Source: Cellulomonas sp.
GTDB taxonomy: Bacteria > Actinomycetota > Actinomycetes > Actinomycetales > Cellulomonadaceae
Length of the DNA stretch: 64,000 bases
Direction of reading: 5' to 3'
Assembly (NCBI RefSeq): GCF_015234515.1
Contig: NZ_JADGMY010000031.1
Coordinates: forward strand, 1 to 64,000
Positions within the stretch are counted from its first letter, which is position 1. Every line of letters starts with the position of its first letter. Position numbers and translations under genes: made by a program. The notes under the pieces are model-generated. The model was not told where the DNA came from. It ran no database searches and saw only the letters and a program-made list of their open reading frames with translations. Of this stretch, positions 34,889 to 42,954 are shown one piece after another.

Positions 34889-35525
34889 CGGCGAGGCTCG
34901 CGAAGGCCCGGAAGCCGTACTCGGCGGCCCCGTCCCCGTCGCCCGCGGCGCACCGCTCGATCAGCGCCTCGTGCCGCACGACCGAGTCCCACCCGGCCGG
35001 CGAGGAGAAGCGCAGCCGCTCGGCACGCCGCAGCACGGGCGTGTACTGCTCGAGCACGCCGCACAGCGCGCGGTTCCCCGCGAGCCGCACGGGCACGGCG
35101 TGCAGGTCGTCGTCGGCGCGCAGCGCGGCCTCGACGTCCCCGACCCCGATCGCGTCCGCGAACCGCCGGTTGGCCTCGCGCATCTCCTCGATGTCGGCCG
35201 GGGTGAAGCGGTCGATCGCCTCGCGGACCGCGACGAGGTGCATGGCGGCCACGACGCTGCCCGCGTCGTGCACGTCGCGGGCCTCCACCGGGCTGACGTG
35301 CGTCGAGCGACCCGGCTGCGCGACCACGAGCCCCGCGTCCGCGAGTCGCAGGAGCGCCTCGCGCACCGGGGTGCGGCTGACCCCGAGCCGGGCGGCGAGC
35401 TCCGCGTCGCGCAGCTGCTCCCCCGGTGCGAGGTCGCCGTCGACGATCGCGTCACGCAGGCGGCGGTAGACGTCGTCCCGCAGCAGGCGACGGTCGAGCG
35501 TCGCACCGTCGTCAGGCAGTGGCAT
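34875..35525 (-). CDS. GntR/FadR-family transcriptional regulator
   Basis: This 216-residue regulator has an N-terminal winged helix-turn-helix (about residues 12-75, LRDAELAARLGVSRTPVREA) and a helical FCD effector domain with the usual metal-binding His and Asp positions (HLVAVREAIDRF, DDDLHAV, ALIERCAAGD). It follows the alpha/beta-hydrolase gene on the same strand after a very long hairpin. It may control that gene through the AT-rich palindrome upstream (inference). The start could also be ATG 35534; MPLPDDG at 35525 fits homologue lengths. Confidence 0.88.
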   Translation of the reverse strand: MPLPDDGATLDRRLLRDDVYRRLRDAIVDGDLAPGEQLRDAELAARLGVSRTPVREALLRLADAGLVVAQPGRSTHVSPVEARDVHDAGSVVAAMHLVAVREAIDRFTPADIEEMREANRRFADAIGVGDVEAALRADDDLHAVPVRLAGNRALCGVLEQYTPVLRRAERLRFSSPAGWDSVVRHEALIERCAAGDGDGAAEYGFRAFASLAVTDG

Positions 35526-35570
35526 GGAGCACATCCCACCTCGTGTCACGCCCGTCGTCCAGGCGGCGGG

Positions 35571-35615
35571 CCACCGACCCTGCCGCGCAGGGGCCCTGCG
35601 CGGCAGGGTCGGTGG
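35571..35615. terminator. 45-base near-perfect palindrome between hydrolase and GntR genes
   Basis: Two 22-base arms are fully complementary around a single central G. It starts four bases past the hydrolase stop and lies 45 bases before the GntR start. It is probably the hydrolase terminator, though its length is well beyond the usual 12-17 bp seen elsewhere in this window. Confidence 0.75.
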
Positions 35616-35618
35616 TGG

Positions 35619-36347
35619 TCACCGTGCGGTCCTGGCAGCGGCCTCGAGGATCAGGTCCGTCACCGCGCGTGGCTGGGAGACCGTCACCGCGTGCGAGGCG
35701 TCGACCTCGACGAGGTGGGCGCCGGCGCGCTCGGCCATGAAGCGGCTGAGCTCGAGCGGCACGGCCTCGTCCTGCCGCGCGGCCAGCGACCAGGACTCGA
35801 TGCCGCGCCACGCCGCCCGCGTCGCCGGGGCCTCGAACGCGGCGAGGGCGAGCGGGCGCTGCGTGACGGCCATGCGCTGCGCGACGTCGGCGGGGACGTC
35901 GGCGGCGAAGAGCTCGTGGAACCGGGCCTGGTCGATGTACAGGTCCGTGCCCGTGCCGCCGTCCGACGTCGGGTACGGCACGGGTTGCGCCGCGCTGCCA
36001 AGCCGCGCTCCCGGGAACTTCTCGACGAGCTCGACGAGGTTCTCGCCGGGCTCGGCCAGGAAGCTCGCGACGTAGACCAGCGCCGTGACGTCGGGGTGGC
36101 CGTCGGCGGCGTGGCTCATGACGACGCCGCCGTAGGAGTGCCCCGCGAGCACGACGGGACCGGCGACGTGGTCGATGACGCTGCGCAGGTACGCGGCATC
36201 CTCCTCCACGCCACGCAGCGGGTTGGCGACGGCGACGACCGCGTGGCCGGCGTCGAGGAGGTCCTGCACGGAACCGTTCCAGCTCGAGGAGTCGGCGTAC
36301 GCGCCGTGGACGAGGAGGATCGTCTGCTTGCCGGTGGTGGTGTGCAT
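35619..36347 (-). CDS. Alpha/beta-hydrolase (EstC-like esterase)
   Basis: This 242-residue cytoplasmic hydrolase has the oxyanion-hole HG motif (ILLVHGAYADSSSW), nucleophile Ser in GHSYGG, and the catalytic His near the end (VDASHAV), with an Asp or Glu between. It belongs to the small esterase/salicylate-esterase-like group; the substrate is unknown. AGAGGA precedes the ATG at about nine bases. An AT-rich palindromic region 25-70 bases upstream suggests tight regulation. Confidence 0.87.
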   Translation of the reverse strand: MHTTTGKQTILLVHGAYADSSSWNGSVQDLLDAGHAVVAVANPLRGVEEDAAYLRSVIDHVAGPVVLAGHSYGGVVMSHAADGHPDVTALVYVASFLAEPGENLVELVEKFPGARLGSAAQPVPYPTSDGGTGTDLYIDQARFHELFAADVPADVAQRMAVTQRPLALAAFEAPATRAAWRGIESWSLAARQDEAVPLELSRFMAERAGAHLVEVDASHAVTVSQPRAVTDLILEAAARTAR

Positions 36348-36372
36348 GGTGCTGTCCTCTCGGTGCGGTGGG

Positions 36373-36419
36373 CGTTCGGACGAGCGTGCAGAATGCAATA
36401 TATTGCGCTCATCCGAACG
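36373..36419. promoter_or_regulatory. Nested palindromic operator upstream of the hydrolase gene
   Basis: An outer pair CGTTCGGA/TCCGAACG (36373-36380, 36412-36419) and an inner pair GAGCG/CGCTC enclose the perfect 12-base palindrome GCAATATATTGC (36395-36406). The centre is strikingly AT-rich for this genome. It probably contains the promoter and a repressor site. Confidence 0.6.
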
Positions 36420-36458
36420 AAGTCCACCCTTTCGCCCGATCTTGTCCGGCTTGCCGAC

Positions 36459-36476
36459 CCGGGGGCGCTCCCCCGG
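36459..36476 (-). terminator. Probable terminator of pcrA
   Basis: A 7-bp stem CCGGGGG/CCCCCGG with loop CGCT lies nine bases past the pcrA stop. It is short but very GC-rich. Confidence 0.5.
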
Positions 36477-36484
36477 CTCCGCCC

Positions 36485-39097
36485 TCAGAGCTTGGTGACC
36501 GGGGAGTACCGCAGCAGGAGCCGCTTCTCGCCGTTGCTCCCGAAGTCGATCTTGGCCACGGCGTTCTGCCCGGCGCCCTCGAGCGCGACCACCGTGCCGA
36601 GCCCGTACGCGTCGTGCGTGACCTTGTCACCGACCGACAGGTCCGGCACCGGACCGCGCGGTGTCGCCGAGCCGAACGACGCGCCCGTGCGGGGCAGCGG
36701 CTCGCGCTTCTCGCTGCGCACCGGGCCGCTGCTCGACCCGGAGCCGCCGCGCTCGCCCCACGACGACGCGCCGCGCGTACCGCCGCCGGCGCCGAAACCC
36801 GATCCCCAGCCGCCGCGCAGCCGTGACGTCGAGGACTCGCGGCGTCGCCAGTCGACGAGCTCCTCGGGGATGTCGTCGAGGAACCGGCTGGGCGGGAACT
36901 CGTTGGGCACGCCCCACGCGGTACGCACCGCGGCGCGTGACACGTACAGCCGCTGGCGGGCGCGCGTCAGGCCGACGTACGCGAGACGCCGCTCCTCGGC
37001 GAGCTGGTCCGGGTCGGCCAGCGAGCGCATGTGCGGGAACGTGCCGTCCTCCATGCCGGTGAGGAAGACGACCGGGAACTCCAGGCCCTTGGCCGTGTGC
37101 AGCGTCATGAGCGTGACGACGCCCGCGTCGCGCGCCGCCGCGGCCGTCTCGCCGTCGTCGGCCCCGTCCGGCACGGGGATCTGGTCCGAGTCCGCCACGA
37201 GCGACACGCGCTCGAGGAAGTCCGTGAGCGTGCCCTCCGGGTCGGACTGCTCGAACTCGGCCGCGACGGCGTGCAGCTCGGCGAGGTTCTCGACGCGTGA
37301 CCCGTCCTGGGGGTCCTCGCTGGCGCGCAGCTCGGCGAGGTAGCCGCTGCGGTCCAGCACGGCGCCCAGCACCTGGGCCGGCCCGGTGCCCGAGGCGGCG
37401 AGGTCGCGCAGCTCGTCCAGCATCGCGGCGAACGCGCGCAGCCCTGTCAGCGCGCGGGTCCCCAGACCGGGGACCTCGTCGACGCGCGCGAGCGCCGCAC
37501 CGAACGAGATGCGCTCCCGCTCGGCGTAGGCCGCCACCATCGACTCCGAGCGCTCCCCGAGGCCACGCTTGGGCACGTTGAGGATGCGACGCGTGCTGAC
37601 GTCGTCGTCCGGGTTGGCGATGGCCCGCAGGTACGCGACGGCGTCCTTGATCTCCTTGCGCTCGTAGAAGCGCGTGCCGCCGACGACCTTGTACGGCAGG
37701 CCGACGCGGACCAGCACCTCCTCCAGGGCGCGCGACTGCGCGTTCGCCCGGTAGAAGATCGCGACGTCACCGGGGCGCACGCCGTCGGAGTCGCCGAGCC
37801 GGTCGATCTCCTCGGCGACGAACCGCGCCTCCTCGTGCTCGGTGTCCGCGACGTACGCCACGATCTGCGGGCCGGCACCCGAGTCGGTCCACAGCCGCTT
37901 GGCCTGCCGCCCCGAGTTCTTGCTGATCACCGCGTTGGCGGCCGACAGGATGGTCTGCGTGGAGCGGTAGTTCTGCTCGAGCAGGATCGTCGTGGCGTCC
38001 GGGTAGTCGGCCTCGAACTCCATGATGTTGCGGATGGACGCCCCGCGGAACGCGTAGATCGACTGGTCGGCGTCGCCGACGACCGTCAGCTCGCCGCGCC
38101 CGACGCCCTCGTCGTCCTGCACGCCGACCCCGGCCAGCTCGCGCACCAGGACGTACTGCGCGTGGTTCGTGTCCTGGTACTCGTCGACCAGGATGTGCCG
38201 GAACCGCCGCCGGTAGTGCTCGGCCACCTGCGGGAACGCCTGGAGCAGGTGCACCGTGCGCATGATGAGGTCGTCGAAGTCCAGGGCGTTGGCCTGCTGC
38301 AGCCGCTGCTGGTAGCGCGTGTAGACCTGCGCGAGGACGGTGTCGAACTCGTCCGCCCGGCCCCCGCCGTTGCTCGCGGCGAACGCGTCGGGGTCGACCA
38401 GCTCGTCCTTGAGCGCGGAGATCTTGTGCCCCAGCGCCTTGGCCGGGTAGCGCTTGGGGTCGAGGTCCAGCTCCCGCGAGACCAGGGTGAGGAGCCGCTG
38501 GGAGTCGGCCTGGTCGTAGATCGAGAAGCTCGTGCGCAGGCCGAGCGTCGCGGCCTCGCGCCGCAGGATGCGGACGCACGCGGAGTGGAACGTCGAGACC
38601 CACATGCGCTGCGCGGAGGGCCCGACCAGGTGCTCGACGCGCTCGCGCATCTCGGCTGCGGCCTTGTTGGTGAAGGTGATGGCGAGGATCTCCCCCGCCC
38701 GCGCGCGGTGCGTGGCCAGCAGGTGGGCGATGCGGTGCGTGAGCACGCGCGTCTTGCCCGACCCGGCGCCGGCCACGATGAGCAGCGGCCCCCCGGAGTG
38801 CAGGACGGCGGCACGCTGCTGGGGGTTGAGCCCGTCGAGCAGGGCGGCGGCACGGGTCTCGTCCGCGGCGGCGCGCTCGGCGGCCCGCCCCGTCCGGTCG
38901 TCGGCCGGCTCGTCGTCGCCACGCTCGTCGTCGCGCGGCGGGACGACGAGCGGCAGACCGGACGACTCCCCGGCGTGGGAGCGCGCGGCGGCGGCGCGCG
39001 CGTCCGGCGCTGCGGGCGCGGCCGCTCCGGGGACGGGCGCTCCGGGAACGGGCGCTCCGGGAACGGGCAGGGCGAGGCTCTCGAACAACGACGTCAT
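36485..39097 (-). CDS. pcrA: UvrD/PcrA-type ATP-dependent DNA helicase
   Basis: This 870-residue superfamily 1A 3'-5' helicase acts in nucleotide-excision repair and in clearing replication and recombination intermediates. It has motif I (VAGAGSGKTRVL), motif Ia (ITFTNKAAAEM), motif II (ILVDEYQDTN), motif III (TVVGDADQSIYAFRGA), motif IV (LEQNYRST), motif V (LMTLHTAKGLEFPVVFL) and motif VI (YVGLTRARQRL). A Tudor-like C-terminal region (VGDKVTHDAYGLGTVVALEG) is typical of actinobacterial PcrA. A Pro/Ala-rich N-terminal extension of about 95 residues includes a short GAPVP repeat. Confidence 0.96.
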   Translation of the reverse strand: MTSLFESLALPVPGAPVPGAPVPGAAAPAAPDARAAAARSHAGESSGLPLVVPPRDDERGDDEPADDRTGRAAERAAADETRAAALLDGLNPQQRAAVLHSGGPLLIVAGAGSGKTRVLTHRIAHLLATHRARAGEILAITFTNKAAAEMRERVEHLVGPSAQRMWVSTFHSACVRILRREAATLGLRTSFSIYDQADSQRLLTLVSRELDLDPKRYPAKALGHKISALKDELVDPDAFAASNGGGRADEFDTVLAQVYTRYQQRLQQANALDFDDLIMRTVHLLQAFPQVAEHYRRRFRHILVDEYQDTNHAQYVLVRELAGVGVQDDEGVGRGELTVVGDADQSIYAFRGASIRNIMEFEADYPDATTILLEQNYRSTQTILSAANAVISKNSGRQAKRLWTDSGAGPQIVAYVADTEHEEARFVAEEIDRLGDSDGVRPGDVAIFYRANAQSRALEEVLVRVGLPYKVVGGTRFYERKEIKDAVAYLRAIANPDDDVSTRRILNVPKRGLGERSESMVAAYAERERISFGAALARVDEVPGLGTRALTGLRAFAAMLDELRDLAASGTGPAQVLGAVLDRSGYLAELRASEDPQDGSRVENLAELHAVAAEFEQSDPEGTLTDFLERVSLVADSDQIPVPDGADDGETAAAARDAGVVTLMTLHTAKGLEFPVVFLTGMEDGTFPHMRSLADPDQLAEERRLAYVGLTRARQRLYVSRAAVRTAWGVPNEFPPSRFLDDIPEELVDWRRRESSTSRLRGGWGSGFGAGGGTRGASSWGERGGSGSSSGPVRSEKREPLPRTGASFGSATPRGPVPDLSVGDKVTHDAYGLGTVVALEGAGQNAVAKIDFGSNGEKRLLLRYSPVTKL

Positions 39098-39148
39098 GGC
39101 ACCACCCAGCCTAGGCGCCGCCGCCGACATCCCCGTGCGCAGCGCAGG

Positions 39149-39643
39149 TCAGCGCGCGAGGAGCGCGACGAGCCACACGCCGACCACGAGCATGGCCGTC
39201 GCGAGCTCCACGAGGATCGTCAGGCCGGTGGCCTGCAGGGCGCGCACCGTCGCGCGCCGGGCCGTCGGGATGTCGCGCGCCCGGAGCCACTCGACGAGGA
39301 AGACGGCGCCGACGAAGAACAGGAACAGCCCCACGACCGGGACCACGAAGAACCCGACGACGCCCGCGACCCCGCCCCACACGAGCGTGCTGCTGCGCAC
39401 GCCCGAGCGCTGCATGTGGCGGCCCGCGACGAGGTACTTGACGACCTGCCCGGCCGCGGTGAGGACCACGGCGACGATCGCCACGGCCCAGCCGGGGCCC
39501 GTGCCCTGCAGCGCGCCCCAGAGGGTCACGGCGCCGCCGACCAGGAACGCGCCGGGCAGCACCTGCACGACGACACCGACCAGCCCGACGACCACGAGGA
39601 CCGTCACCAGCAGGTCGAGCTCCGCGGCCCAGTCGATCGTCAC
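39149..39643 (-). CDS. DUF456 membrane protein
   Basis: This 164-residue protein is almost entirely hydrophobic, with about five membrane helices and the glycine-zipper-like pattern of DUF456 (VVVQVLPGAFLVGGAVTLWG, GFFVVPVVGLFLFFVGAVFL). The function is unknown. The GTG at 39643 follows TAGCCT by seven bases and has no Shine-Dalgarno. It lies 51 bases downstream-side of pcrA on the same strand but probably has its own promoter. Confidence 0.75.
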   Translation of the reverse strand: MTIDWAAELDLLVTVLVVVGLVGVVVQVLPGAFLVGGAVTLWGALQGTGPGWAVAIVAVVLTAAGQVVKYLVAGRHMQRSGVRSSTLVWGGVAGVVGFFVVPVVGLFLFFVGAVFLVEWLRARDIPTARRATVRALQATGLTILVELATAMLVVGVWLVALLAR

Positions 39644-39650
39644 GGACGCG

Positions 39651-39656
39651 AGGCTA
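39651..39656 (-). promoter_or_regulatory. -10 element for a probable leaderless DUF456 transcript
   Basis: TAGCCT on the minus strand ends seven bases before the GTG at 39643. Confidence 0.5.
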
Positions 39657-39721
39657 ACGACTCCGCCCCGCCCGCGCCGACCGGGGCCGCAGCCCCGGTC
39701 GGGCACACAGGGGCCGGCGCG

Positions 39722-40054
39722 TCAGTGCCAGAGGACGGCGAGCGCGACGTTCACCACGACGAGGCCGGAGACGGCCCCGAGGTAGCCGCGCGTCACCTTC
39801 TCCGGACGGCGGCGGCCCAGCACGACGAGGACCGTCACGACGAGCGCGATGACGAGCTTCACGGCGATCTTCACGTGGTTCGCGTCCGCGCCCAGGAGCC
39901 CGGTCAGGACGATGCCCGTGACGAGCGCGGTGAGGATGCCGTGGAACGTGCCCGACGGCAGGGTCGTGCTCTTCATCCCGGCGAGGGCGCCGCCCAGGAC
40001 GACCGCCCACCCGATGAGGTGCAGCACCAGAAGGATTCCCTGAACAGTGTCCAT
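39722..40054 (-). CDS. Small four-helix membrane protein
   Basis: This 110-residue protein has four membrane helices and a basic cytoplasmic loop (LGRRRPEKVTRGYL). Similar small integral membrane proteins are common in Micrococcales, but I know no function. The ATG at 40054 is preceded in frame by a GTG (40057); either could be used. No strong ribosome-binding site is visible. Confidence 0.65.
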   Translation of the reverse strand: MDTVQGILLVLHLIGWAVVLGGALAGMKSTTLPSGTFHGILTALVTGIVLTGLLGADANHVKIAVKLVIALVVTVLVVLGRRRPEKVTRGYLGAVSGLVVVNVALAVLWH

Positions 40055-40185
40055 CACGACATGCTAGAGGACCTGACACGGCGTCAGATCAGCGACCTCG
40101 CGACCCTGCTGTGAGACACGTCACGAGCCGGGGCCCCGGCCGCTACGCTCGCCCGGGTCCCCGCACACCACGGCAGGAGGATCCG

Positions 40186-40800
40186 ATGACCGAGCCGCTA
40201 CCGACGGACGCCGCTCTCGACGTCCCCGGCCTCGTCGCACGGGCGCGCGCCGCGTCCGGTGCCGACGGGCGGCTCGCCGTGGGCGACATCGCCGGCTGGG
40301 ACACCTTCCCGTTCGAGCGCGAGGGTCTGCGGCTGCGCGCGCTGGAGGACCCGGTGGTCCCCGAGCCGCCCCGGCGCGACGAGGACGCCGCGACCTGCGG
40401 GCGTTGCGCCTGTCCCGACGAGCACTTCGCCTGGACGGACGGCACGTGGCGGCTCAGCGCGTCCGGCCCCGTCAGCGTCCCGACGCTCATCCTCGACCGC
40501 CGGGCGCACGGCGACCTGGGTGACCTCGACGCCGCCGCCGCCGCCGAGCTCGGCCGGATGATGGTCCGTGTCGAGCGTGCCCTGGCCGCCGTGCCGGGCG
40601 TCGGGCGGGTGCACGTGCAGCGCTGGGGCGACGGCAACGGGCACCTGCACGTCTTCTTCTCGGCGCGCCCCGAGGGCATGCTCCAGCTGCGCGGGCTCGT
40701 CATGCCGCTGTGGACGCTCCACCTGCCGGCGCTGCCCGACGACGAGTGGGCCGCGATCGTCGCGTCCGTCGTCGCGCGCCTCGACGCCGCACGCCCCTGA
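40186..40800 (+). CDS. HIT-like domain protein
   Basis: This 204-residue protein contains a histidine-triad-like motif (GHLHVFF) late in the sequence after the VHVQRWGDGN segment, as in HIT-superfamily nucleotide hydrolases and transferases. The N-terminal half has a CGRCACPD cluster that could bind zinc. The substrate is unknown, and the triad is incomplete compared with classical HxHxHxx. AGGAGG lies five bases before the ATG. A -10-like TACGCT at 40143-40148 suggests a short leader. Confidence 0.68.
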   Translation: MTEPLPTDAALDVPGLVARARAASGADGRLAVGDIAGWDTFPFEREGLRLRALEDPVVPEPPRRDEDAATCGRCACPDEHFAWTDGTWRLSASGPVSVPTLILDRRAHGDLGDLDAAAAAELGRMMVRVERALAAVPGVGRVHVQRWGDGNGHLHVFFSARPEGMLQLRGLVMPLWTLHLPALPDDEWAAIVASVVARLDAARP

Positions 40801-40824
40801 CCTCACCGGCGCACGGGTCGGCCG

Positions 40825-41478
40825 TCACAGCAGCCGGCGCGCCGCCGCCCACCGGGTCAGCTCGTTGCGGTTCGACAGCTGCAGCTTGCGCAGCACCGCG
40901 GACACGTGCGTCTCGACCGTCTTGATCGAGATGAACAGCTCGGCCGCGACCTCCCGGTACGTGTAGCCGCGCGCGATGAGGCGCATGACCTCGCGCTCGC
41001 GCGCCGAGAGCCGGTCGAGCTCGTCGTCCCCGGTCGCGACGTCACCCGCGGCCGCACCGAACGCGTCGAGGACGAACCCCGCGAGCCGCGGCGAGAACAC
41101 CGCGTCCCCGCCCGCGACCCGCAGCACCGCGTCCGACAGCGCCGTGGGGTCGATGGCCTTGGTGACGTACCCCCGCGCGCCCACGCGGATGACCGCGACG
41201 ACGTCCTCGGACGCGTCCGACACCGACAGCGCGAGGAACCGCGTGCCCGGCACGTCGACGCACCTGCGGACCACCTCCGCGCCGCCACCGCCGTCGCCGC
41301 CCGGCAGGTGCACGTCGAGCAGGACGACGGGCGGGCGCAGGTCGTGCACCACCTGCACCGCCTCGTCGACGGTCGCGGCCTCCCCCACGACCCGCACGCG
41401 CGCGTCGAGCGACGCCTTCACGCCCGCACGGAACATGTGGTGGTCGTCCACCAGCACCACGTCGACCTGCTCGCTCAC
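40825..41478 (-). CDS. NarL/LuxR-family response regulator
   Basis: This 217-residue regulator has a receiver domain (phosphoacceptor Asp in VVLLDVHLPG, the acidic DDHH, and Lys in YVTKAID) and a C-terminal LuxR helix-turn-helix (LSAREREVMRLIARGYTYRE, ISIKTVETHVS). Its GTG overlaps the stop of the sensor kinase (GTGA), so the two form a coupled two-component system. The context with PspC proteins suggests envelope-stress control. Confidence 0.92.
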   Translation of the reverse strand: MSEQVDVVLVDDHHMFRAGVKASLDARVRVVGEAATVDEAVQVVHDLRPPVVLLDVHLPGGDGGGGAEVVRRCVDVPGTRFLALSVSDASEDVVAVIRVGARGYVTKAIDPTALSDAVLRVAGGDAVFSPRLAGFVLDAFGAAAGDVATGDDELDRLSAREREVMRLIARGYTYREVAAELFISIKTVETHVSAVLRKLQLSNRNELTRWAAARRLL

Positions 41479-42806
41479 GCGTCGCGCTCCTCGTCCTCGT
41501 CCGGTCCCCTGCCGGACCCGCCGCCACCGACGGGCATGCACAGGTGGACCTCGGTGCCCCGCTCGGGGCTGCTCGTCACGCGTGCGGTGCCACCGCGGCG
41601 CCGCACGCGTCCCATGATCGACTCCCGGACGCCGAAACGGTCGGGACCCACACCGTCCAGGTCGAACCCGTCGCCGTGGTCCCGCACGAAGACCTCGACG
41701 GACTGCGGCCCGACCTCGAGGTACAGCGACACCGGGGGCCGCCCGTGCACGACCGCGTTGACGAGCGCCTCACGCGTGGCCTGCAGCAGCGCGAGCGTGT
41801 CGGGCTCGGGCACGCGGTCCCCGACGACGACGACGTCGACGGCCACCGGCTCGCCACCCGGTCCGGAGCGCGAGTCCTCGACCTCGGCGACCACGGCCCG
41901 TAGCGCCGCGACCAGGGACACGCCCGGCTCGTTCCGGTCGTCGTACAGCCACTCCCGCAGCTCGCGCTCCTGCGCACGTGCCATCCGCGCGACCTCCGCC
42001 GGCTCGTCGGAGCGCGCCCGGATCAGCGCGAGGGTCTGCAGGACCGAGTCGTGCAGGTGCGCCGCGATGTCGGCCCGCTCGGCCTCGCGGGCGCGCGCGG
42101 CGCGCTCGTCCCCGAGCGCGCGCACCAGGCGCACCCACCACGGCGCCATGACGAGCCCGACCCCGACCAGCACGGCGAGCGCCGCGACGCCGGACTGCAC
42201 GAGGAGCACGGGCTCGACCCCCTGCCCGACGACCTGCCCGACGACCAGCAGCACGCCGGCCGCCGCGAGCAGCCCGCCGCCGATGAGGCGCAGGACGCTG
42301 ATGCGGCGCCCGTCCTGCCGCCCGTGCTGCAGCGCGTCGAGCTGGCTCCAGGCGAGTGCGACGCCGACGAGCACGACCAGGACGGGCAGGGCCCAGGCGG
42401 CGTCGATGGTCGCGCCCAGACGCGTGCCGACCAGCACGGCGGCCGTCAGGACGAGCAGCCCGCCGAGCGCGAGCTCCGCCCACGGGACGCGGCGGCCGTC
42501 GGAGCGCAGGGGCTGGCGCCGGGCGAGCCGCTGCATCGCGCTCGGTCGTCCGGCGGCGGCGGCCGCCGCCGGGTCCCCGACGGGCACGACGAGCCACCAG
42601 AACGTGTAGAGCGCCGCACCGACGCCGGCGACGGGCACGAGCGCGACCAGCGCGATCCGCACGGCCGCGACGGGGACGTCCAGGTGGGCCGCCAGTCCCG
42701 TGGCCACCCCCGCGATCCAGCGGCCGCGTTCGGGACGGCGCAGCGGCAGACGGGCGCGCGAGGGCACGCCGGGCTGCGCCGGGGCGCCGTACGGAGCAGG
42801 GGTCAC
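41475..42806 (-). CDS. PspC-domain sensor histidine kinase
   Basis: This 443-residue kinase begins with a PspC domain (about residues 20-80, RWIAGVATGLAAHLDVPVAA), then several membrane helices (about 105-225), a HisKA_3 dimerisation domain with phosphoacceptor His in IAAHLHDSVLQTL, and a HATPase domain (ATREALVNAVVHG, DHGDGFD). The architecture is the MacS-like actinobacterial type. It is divergent from a gene encoding another PspC protein, its likely functional partner or target. Confidence 0.9.
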   Translation of the reverse strand: MTPAPYGAPAQPGVPSRARLPLRRPERGRWIAGVATGLAAHLDVPVAAVRIALVALVPVAGVGAALYTFWWLVVPVGDPAAAAAAGRPSAMQRLARRQPLRSDGRRVPWAELALGGLLVLTAAVLVGTRLGATIDAAWALPVLVVLVGVALAWSQLDALQHGRQDGRRISVLRLIGGGLLAAAGVLLVVGQVVGQGVEPVLLVQSGVAALAVLVGVGLVMAPWWVRLVRALGDERAARAREAERADIAAHLHDSVLQTLALIRARSDEPAEVARMARAQERELREWLYDDRNEPGVSLVAALRAVVAEVEDSRSGPGGEPVAVDVVVVGDRVPEPDTLALLQATREALVNAVVHGRPPVSLYLEVGPQSVEVFVRDHGDGFDLDGVGPDRFGVRESIMGRVRRRGGTARVTSSPERGTEVHLCMPVGGGGSGRGPDEDEERDA

Positions 42807-42954
42807 GCACAGATCGTCACACGCCGCACCCCCTCCACCGGTGCTCCGGCGTGCCGGTTCAGGGGTCGGGACGACGAGATGGGGGTGCAGGCCAGGGTCG
42901 GGTCAGGGGTGGTCCCGGATGTGCCGGCGACGGTGGGCCGGTCAGGATCGAGCC

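Noticed and set aside
34971..37343. A 790-codon plus-strand frame across the GntR, hydrolase and pcrA genes
   Set aside because: It runs through three well-supported minus-strand genes and their intergenic operators and contains no recognisable domain.
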